Shown piece by piece: positions 10,931 to 18,700 of a stretch of DNA of 64,000 bases (positions are counted from its first letter, which is position 1; each line of letters begins with the position of its first letter). The stretch is from Alviniconcha marisindica (Eukaryota > Mollusca > Gastropoda > Provannidae), in the NCBI GenBank assembly GCA_018857735.1, contig JABMCL010000013.1, positions 715,001-779,000 of the forward strand, written 5' to 3'. The position numbers were made by a program, and so were the translations under genes. The notes under the pieces were generated by a model that worked only from the letters and a program-made list of their open reading frames with translations, was not told the origin of the DNA and made no database searches.

Positions 10931-12224
10931 TGGCCGTCTTGGCCGAGTCCCTGGTCTGGCTCCCCTTCCCAGCAGCCTTGCTCTGTCCGGCGCCACTGCC
11001 GGGGAGCTGCGCCAGGGACGGGAGGGGGCGGGGGGCGAAGGCGGCTACGTTGCACACGTGACCCCCGCCGTCAAAGTCACCCGGCTCCTCCAGACCCGTG
11101 CTGTTGGCCCGGTCCTCCGCCCCCGGTGACGTCACGTCCGAGGACGTTTCCGAGGAGGAGGCGGCCATCGTGACGTCCACGCTGATCTTCTCCTCCACGG
11201 GCAGCGAGGGCGGGACGGCGCCGTTGCCGGGTCTGGCACGCTGCAGGTCGGCAGGGCGGGGGCTGCCCGTTCTGCTGCTGCCGCGGCTGGACGGCCGGGG
11301 GCTGTCCTTGCCCGTGGCGGGCCGGGGGCTGCTGCAGCGGCTGCCCCTGCTGACCACGCCCAGCAACTTGGGACTCGCGGAGCGGCTGCTGCCGGGCGTG
11401 GACAGCTTGGGGCTGGAAGACCGACTCTTGGACTGCTTCAGCTGGGCCGTTTTTGCCCAAGGCTTGGACCCGCCGTTGAGCAAGGTCGTCGTCGTCGTCG
11501 TGCTGGCCACTTTTCTATAGAACGACGCGTGCAGTGTGGGGCTTGTCGACGTCGCTGATCCGTTCCTGTTGGACGGGGCTGGTTTGGCGCCGTGCGTGAT
11601 GCTGTCGCTCGACTTGCGGAAACCCGGACTGGTGGTACTTGAGAGCTTCGTGTCCGGTTGTGTGTTTGAAGCTGGGAGTTTCGTACCCGATCTTGCGTTT
11701 CCGTTCGGCTTGACGCTATGGCGGGAACTGACTGGACCACTGCCAGGCGTAGAATTGTGCGACTCTCTCGGCATACGTCCTCGGTCTGGCACACGTTTCG
11801 TTGCCTTCACCTTCCTTCGGCCGCGACCGCCCTTTCCACCGCGGTCAAACGACAGTCTGCTCTTCGGTTTCAGTTTGATTTTGCCGCCCACAGGGTGCGA
11901 TTTCAAGGCCGCCTTCGCTTTCAGCACCTTCTTCTTTGTGCGATTCTGAGACAGGGCACCGGAGAACTTGTTCCTCTTTGCTGCAGGCAGTCCGTTGGCC
12001 GTGGCCTTGGGTCCGGACGAGACCAGCGAGTGGCGACTGGGCAGCGCTGGTGCCGCTGAGGAACTCTGCAGCAGAAGGGTCGGTGAGGCGCCGACCTTGG
12101 CTTCGTTCTCTAGACGTGCCTTCTTCGTCTGGCAGGGCCGGGAGTTGTGGAATCTGGCGGCGGCCAACTTCCTCTTCCGTCTGGGTTTCTCGTAGATGGA
12201 GTACAGCAGGCGCAGGGGCTTCTT
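10869..12224 (-). CDS. Psc/BMI1: PCGF exon 8: end of RAWUL plus long basic Ser/Pro-rich tail
   Basis: The acceptor TTGCAG precedes [13 protein letters not shown] (compare PLPLKYRV of BMI1), then PRRKRK, a likely nuclear localisation signal. The remaining ~430 residues are low-complexity Ser, Pro, Lys, Arg and Ala with repeated SPRP, SPKL and SSR motifs, one [10 protein letters not shown] basic block and a final NNNKKR before TAG. The exon is strongly CpG-rich. No folded domain is visible. By analogy with fly Psc, a disordered basic tail could bind nucleosomes or DNA; that is inference. A possible ATTAAA poly(A) signal on this strand lies at 10645-10640, inside the downstream repeat array. Confidence 0.92.
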   Translation of the reverse strand, partial: KKPLRLLYSIYEKPRRKRKLAAARFHNSRPCQTKKARLENEAKVGASPTLLLQSSSAAPALPSRHSLVSSGPKATANGLPAAKRNKFSGALSQNRTKKKVLKAKAALKSHPVGGKIKLKPKSRLSFDRGGKGGRGRRKVKATKRVPDRGRMPRESHNSTPGSGPVSSRHSVKPNGNARSGTKLPASNTQPDTKLSSTTSPGFRKSSDSITHGAKPAPSNRNGSATSTSPTLHASFYRKVASTTTTTTLLNGGSKPWAKTAQLKQSKSRSSSPKLSTPGSSRSASPKLLGVVSRGSRCSSPRPATGKDSPRPSSRGSSRTGSPRPADLQRARPGNGAVPPSLPVEEKISVDVTMAASSSETSSDVTSPGAEDRANSTGLEEPGDFDGGGHVCNVAAFAPRPLPSLAQLPGSGAGQSKAAGKGSQTRDSAKTAKPSQTLTRADSRTPNNNKKR

Positions 12225-12458
12225 CTGCAAGCAGAAGCGGACGGGAAAGTGAGACAAGGAGGGAGGGATATGTCATACAAGGAGGGAAGGAAATACAGTT
12301 CACGTCATGGCCTGCCACTCTTTGACGATTTGGTTCCCCGTTACTGTTTTAGCTTTACAAAGAAAGTATTTGAGGGGTGTCTGATAGATCCCGGTTTTTC
12401 GTGTGTGCGCACGCGCGTGCGTGTGTGCGTGCGTGTTTGTGCGCGCGCGCGCGCTTGG

Positions 12459-12512
<54 letters not shown>

Positions 12513-12865
12513 AGTGCGTGCGCGTCTGCGCGCGTGCGTGCGTGTGTGTGTGTGTGTGCGCGCGCACGCTAGGAAAACAATAGGGTCAGTAGTTGCTGGC
12601 TGGAGATGACACAGCAAGGTCCTCCACATGCACCAGAGACACACACTACTGGGAGAGTAGAGTAACTGTGCACACCAAGGCCCAAACGGCACTGCTCCGT
12701 TGGAAAGCCTCCAGCACTGCCAGCTGGCCTATGGCTCATACTGGGGAAGAGACAATGCGGCAGACACGTACCCTGTTCCAAGAGTAGATGAAGGTGACGT
12801 CCAGCAAGGTGAAATCATCACTGATGGTCTCCTCGCTCTGTCTGTAGAACACGTCAATCTGCAAT

Positions 12866-12917
<52 letters not shown>

Positions 12918-13160
12918 CACACCGTCACACACACACACACAGCGCTCGAAATACGTAACACAAGTACAACAAAGACCCGAGTCACCTAAGGTAACTCTCA
13001 CCTGGCATGCGTGTAAATACAAGGTACGTAAACTCCACCAGAGGTACATTCTTTCAAAACGAGAAAAGGGTGATACGATGTAAGCAAAGAGAGAGAGAGA
13101 GAGAGAGACACAGACAGACAGACAGACAGAGAGGGACAGAGACGGAGAGAGACAAAGAGA

Positions 13161-13224
<64 letters not shown>

Positions 13225-15679
13225 ATGTGCAGCGTATGCGTGCATTGGTCACAACAAGAGGTATTTAATAATAAGGATTTCTAGAGCGTCCATCTACCGC
13301 ACAGGGTGGGAGCGCTGGGCACTTTACAATAGCGGCACTAACAACACCCACCCATACACCCATACCCACAAACGAAGGAATCAGACGGGGAGATAGACAC
13401 AGCTGTGAAAAAGACAGTTTAGAAATAAGTATTGAACAGGTGCGTCTTGGGGGCGGCTTTAAAAGAGGATGCAGAATCAGAATGGCGGAGAGTTTGAGGC
13501 AAACTGTTCCATACAGATGGGCCAGCGTAAGAAAAAAGATCTTTCACCAAATGTTTTTGTGTTTATACAAGTGTTTACATTTCAGTGTAATGTCAGAATC
13601 TCACAACTGCATTCACAAACACTACAAAATTACTAGCGCTGGTCGAACACCGAAATACTGACTGGCCCGACCTCCCACGTTAACTCATTCAATTCCTTTA
13701 GCAAATACTCATCTGTACTCGATAGACGACGCAGAAGAGTTCAGTATATTTCTTAATCGACAATGGCGGTGAAAATGGGAAAAGCTGACCTACCTGATAC
13801 TTTTCCGACAGAGCGAACTTGATCCTGAGGAACTTCTTGAGGTGCCCCATGGTCACGTCGGAGGGACACAGCAGGTACTGCAGATGACGCAAACACTGAT
13901 TACAAACGTGCAATGTCATGACGTCGGAGGGACACGGCTGATGACGCAATCAGTGATTACAAACGTGCAATGTCATGACGTCGGAGGGACACAGCAGATG
14001 ACGCAAACACTGATTACAAACGTGCAATGTCATGACGTCGGAGGGACACAGCAGGGTACTGCAGATGACGCAAACACTGATTACAAACGTGCAAAGTGAA
14101 CAACTGCTGAGCATGTCCACGAGCTGAGTATTAGTGTTCTTCGTCAACGAGACATAGATACAGATGGCTGATTGTTTCTGTACGCCCTGTCAACCATTTT
14201 TATTTATTTATATGAATACTAACGTCTTGTTGAGCACCTCATCTCGAGATGAGCCCTAAACACTTTACTATGGCAACTATGCTCTGCGTCTGCGCTCTGG
14301 TCGTATGCGACTCTGAATGAGTGACTGCAGCTTTACACAGAGCGCTTTGAATATCCACCGAAGTGGTTACAGCGCTGCTAGGTTGTTACATGGCTGGTGC
14401 TTTCGAAGCCACATACGTAGGATGAATGTGTGTTTAGCTGTAACCCGCCACCTGCGCTTTTGGCAGAATGATCGGGATCCCTCACGTGCTACTGCGGTAA
14501 CACGGGGGTGGAACGGATACCAAAATGAGAGTCAGCACAGGAAGTTGACCGTGGAGAAGAAAATTCTCCCGCCGCTCCTCGAACCCGAGACCATTCGATC
14601 AAGAGTCCGTCGTTGTACTACTGAGCTATTCCCGCTCCCCATTTCCGTCACCTCAGTGTAAAACAATTTTGAGTCCGAACCAGTCTTTCTGCTTTGGCTT
14701 GGGCTGTGTCACAACACATCGACACCAGCAAGAACACCAAGGCTACATTACAATGTTGTTATGCGCTGTTTCATGTTTTGATTGTGATGTTCATTCTTGT
14801 TTTGAATTGTGAAGTGCTCTGAGCCAGTCTAGTTGGATTGGGCGCTATATAAATGTTACGTATTATTATTATTGTGTGTGGGGGGGGGGGGGGGGGGAAC
14901 CATCTTCAGCCATGGCAAACTCCGTGTATAGCACCCTCCACTCTCCAGAAATAGAGATAAATCCTCCGAAGATGGCGTGTGGTTGCCCATGTGGCGGAAT
15001 AAAAAAGAAAAGGTGACACACGCAGTCCTCTCCGTCTCTCCCTTTGGAATGCATGCCATTGTACAATGGCGTGTATACCGGGCGGGGTGACCATGGAGTG
15101 TTCAGCTGGGGAACGCTACAGCAATAACAACAAAACTAGTTTTTATCTAAACACACCCAGAACGCTTCCAAAAGAGTCAACCTAACATACACTACAAAAC
15201 ATGTATGCACACAGATCAAACACAAATTCTAATAGAGTTACCCCTTCAAATTCAATATCATCCATATGAAAAATAAAAAACAGCATAAAAGGCTAGGTTT
15301 CTCTGGACATTTGACTCAATATTACTCAGAATTAAATCATGACGCACATCGAGCACAATTATGACTTTAAAAAAAAAAGGGAGAACAAAAACTGAATTCA
15401 GCAGTAGAGAATTTCTAGAACAGCAAGAGAAAGATGAAGAAGAGCAAGAATCCACAGAAAGACAGAATTCTGAATGGCGAAGAAAATGACAGCAACACAA
15501 ATGGAGGACAGAAAGCAAGGAGCAGAATGGCGATAGCGGCGGGCGCCTACCTTCTTTGAACATGCCGAGTGTTTCTGTAGTTCATGGCCCAACGACGACC
15601 CCCTGAGAATGGAAAATCATAACAGGTCAACTTCATATACCAGTGTGCACAGCCTACACTGTATAACAGTCATGAAAAA

Positions 15680-15744
<65 letters not shown>

Positions 15745-18700
15745 TATATACATATATATACACATATACATATATGTTTCTCGAGAGAGAGACTGAGTGA
15801 GTGGAAGCACGGGTTAATATCAGTTTGCAAACTACATTAACGATCCATTGCCATTTTTAGCAAAATGACGAATTTCCCCACAAATGTCAAAGATCAGGCA
15901 AAGAACACCAAAATAAATCCAGACTCCATGGTGTCGGAAGAAAGAGTCAATATGCGAAATTGGAACAAGGTCTGTCCAATTTACCAAGTCAGCATATTTC
16001 AAAATCAAAAATATTTACAATTTCTGGCGCTAATTTAAAGAGCCACCTTTAAAGTAAAAGTCCAAGGTTTTTAAGTATGCAAAATGACCATCGAAATGAT
16101 TGACAAATGAGTCACTAGTTTCAGATTTAATGAAATAAAATTTAAAAAAAGGTTTAATTGGGTTTTTAATCGATTTTCTTTTCTGTAGGCTGGCCGAGAC
16201 TACAGTCTCGGATTCTCCATCAGTCACGTGACTTTCCCGGAAGTGACGTCAGTCTGGGGAGTCAGTGCGGTTGCCATCTTAGATTCTTCAGTAAACTGTG
16301 TATGCGTGTGGTCGACAAAAAAGTTAACTATGCCGGCCTACTGTGTTGTCGCGAACTGTAACAATTCGCAGACGACCCCAGGTATAACAATGCACGAGCT
16401 CCCGCGCAATCGACCCGCTGTGAGGCGAAAGTGGATTAAATATATACAATTCAAACGAGCTGACTTTCTTGCTGCGCCGCATCACGCCCATTTGTGTAGC
16501 GAGCACTTCAGTGAGTGCGATTTCGCAAATCCCATGGAATACCGCATGGGGTTTGCTTCGAAGCTGACACGATGTTCCGGTACTCTTTCAAAATCCTGCC
16601 TGACAGGCTCAAACTGATACGGCTGTATCCTTGTGGGTTTCTCGGGCAAAGTATCAGTTTCGTCTTCGGAGCTCGAGTTGGCCACTTTGCAGCGACTCCC
16701 CAGAGTGACGTAGTAGGCATATGGTCACGTGATTTGGGCGTCATGGCGACACTTTCGGTACGACAGAAAATGCCTTTTTTCGTGCATTTATAACCCTCTG
16801 ATCACAGTTTCACCTACATCATCGTTCTCAGCGTGTTTTAACGGAAATCGTGTCAAAAATCATCCCTAACCTTGGGCATGTCCTATTAAGCATTTGTCAT
16901 ATATAAAAAAAAATCAAAAAAATCACATGCACGAAATACATGAAAGTGATGTTCCTCGGCCAAAATGATGTTACCAGGCAGAACACAAACAACATCAGTG
17001 AATCAAACTGGGGAATTTCCATCTGACCAGCTTCATCTAAAACCCTTACTTCAGAGACTCGAGGACCCTGTCATTACGACGTCAGTGAAACCGACGTCAA
17101 ACCAGGAAGAGGACAAACTCAGGGAACCAACGTTCACCTATGTACCTCTCCGTTTCAGGATGAAAGCAGGACGGTGAGGGGTAGGAGTGCGTGCGTGCGT
17201 GCGTGCGTGCGTGCGTGGGTGCATGGCTTACGGGGTCGCGAGCTCCAGGACGAGGGAGATGCGTTCCTCGGGCAGTGAGTGCGCGGGTACGAGGTGCGCC
17301 AGACCCCTCTGCTCCAGGTCCATACCCGCCGTCCTCACCTCGGGGTGCTGACTCAGGAACTCACGACGACGCCTCATCTCCTCTGCAACGGACACCAACG
17401 ATCGGCAGTTGTACAACGGTTTGGGGTCGGCCTCAAGGGGTCGGTAATGGATTGTGAATCAATCGATTATGTAGTTTACTTGTAAAATTCTCGAATCGTG
17501 TTTTCTCTATCGCCCACCCCCCCCCCCCCCCCCCCTCTTTTTTTCTTTTTCTTCTTCTTCTTTTTTTACTAGAAAGCACCGTGGACCCCGCTATCCTCCA
17601 CCCCCTCCCACTAAACAGTACAAACAAATCTGTGGCAGACAAAAATCACCATTATGAGGTGCATCAACACGAGTTATTTTGCCGACAAGTGCAGTCGTGC
17701 TGGACTTGACTGCGTACGGAAATTCATGCTCACCTTGAAAGAGGCCCGGGACGAGTTTATACACCAGGTCCTGAAGTGTTTTGTCTGACCTGCACACATT
17801 TGGCACATCCGTAGCTCAAGGTTAGACACACACGCGGCTACGACGAAAGGAAGTAGATAACTTTTTATTGAACGACAAACTCGCAACAGACAACACAACA
17901 TCACTACCACACTCCGAGCATCGCTTTCCGACACCTTCCTCCAAACTCTGCCAGATTTAGTTACGCCATTGAAGGGGCACTCTTTGTCTCCGCGCAGCTG
18001 TCCACCGACGCGGTCAGCGCCCTCCGAAAGGTTCCTGTACTAATATGACTGTAGAAGCAACCTAGCGCCAAAGCACGCACATAAACATGAACGCATCCAC
18101 CCCGGATAAAAAAGAAAGAAAAAAGAGTTCCGTCTCGATTCAAACTATTGTGGTTTTATTTGTGCTGGTGCAAACTTTGTTGGCGGCTATAAATGACACG
18201 CCTTGTTTTATTTGGGTTGTTTGTAACAAACTTACTACTGTTTGAGCACTAACAAAAAAACTGCTCGTTAGCTGACAGTTTTCTGGACCCTATGGCGTAA
18301 CTAAATACGGCAGTGGTTGAAGGAAGGATGTCGTAAACCAGTGCTTGGAGTTTGCATCACTACCTATGTAATATTTTGTGCTCGATTAGACCACATTTTA
18401 TAATCACCGAAAATGGCCCGTACTTGCAATGACAGAGACACTAACAGGGAGCGGGAAGGAGGGGCAGACGGAGAGAAAGGGATGGAGAGGGTGACGAGGA
18501 GAAAGGGAAGAAGAGCGCGAGAAAGGGGTGGAGAGCGAGACGAAGAGAAAGGGGAGGTAGACGGAGAGAAAGAGATGGAGAAGAAGACGATGAGAAGGGG
18601 GAGCGGAGACAAAAATTGAGGTAGAGGGAGAGAAAGAGAGAAAAGGGGAGTGAGAGAGAGAGCGAAGTAGAGGGAAACGGAGAGCAAGGGAGGGAGAAGG

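Noticed and set aside
10783..11061. ORFs on the plus strand and alternative frames over PCGF exon 8
   Set aside because: Shadows of the GC-rich coding exon. Only the frame continuing the RAWUL homology and spliced phase is supported.
13915..14147. Additional PCGF exons encoding [13 protein letters not shown] repeats
   Set aside because: These are the intronic duplicate units. They lack a donor, and the unit-4 acceptor leads out of frame.
16228..16329. N-terminal extension of the THAP ORF from the ATG at 16228
   Set aside because: THAP domains normally start at the M-P-x-x-C position (16330). The upstream 34 codons lie in the mirrored promoter-like flank and show no conservation.
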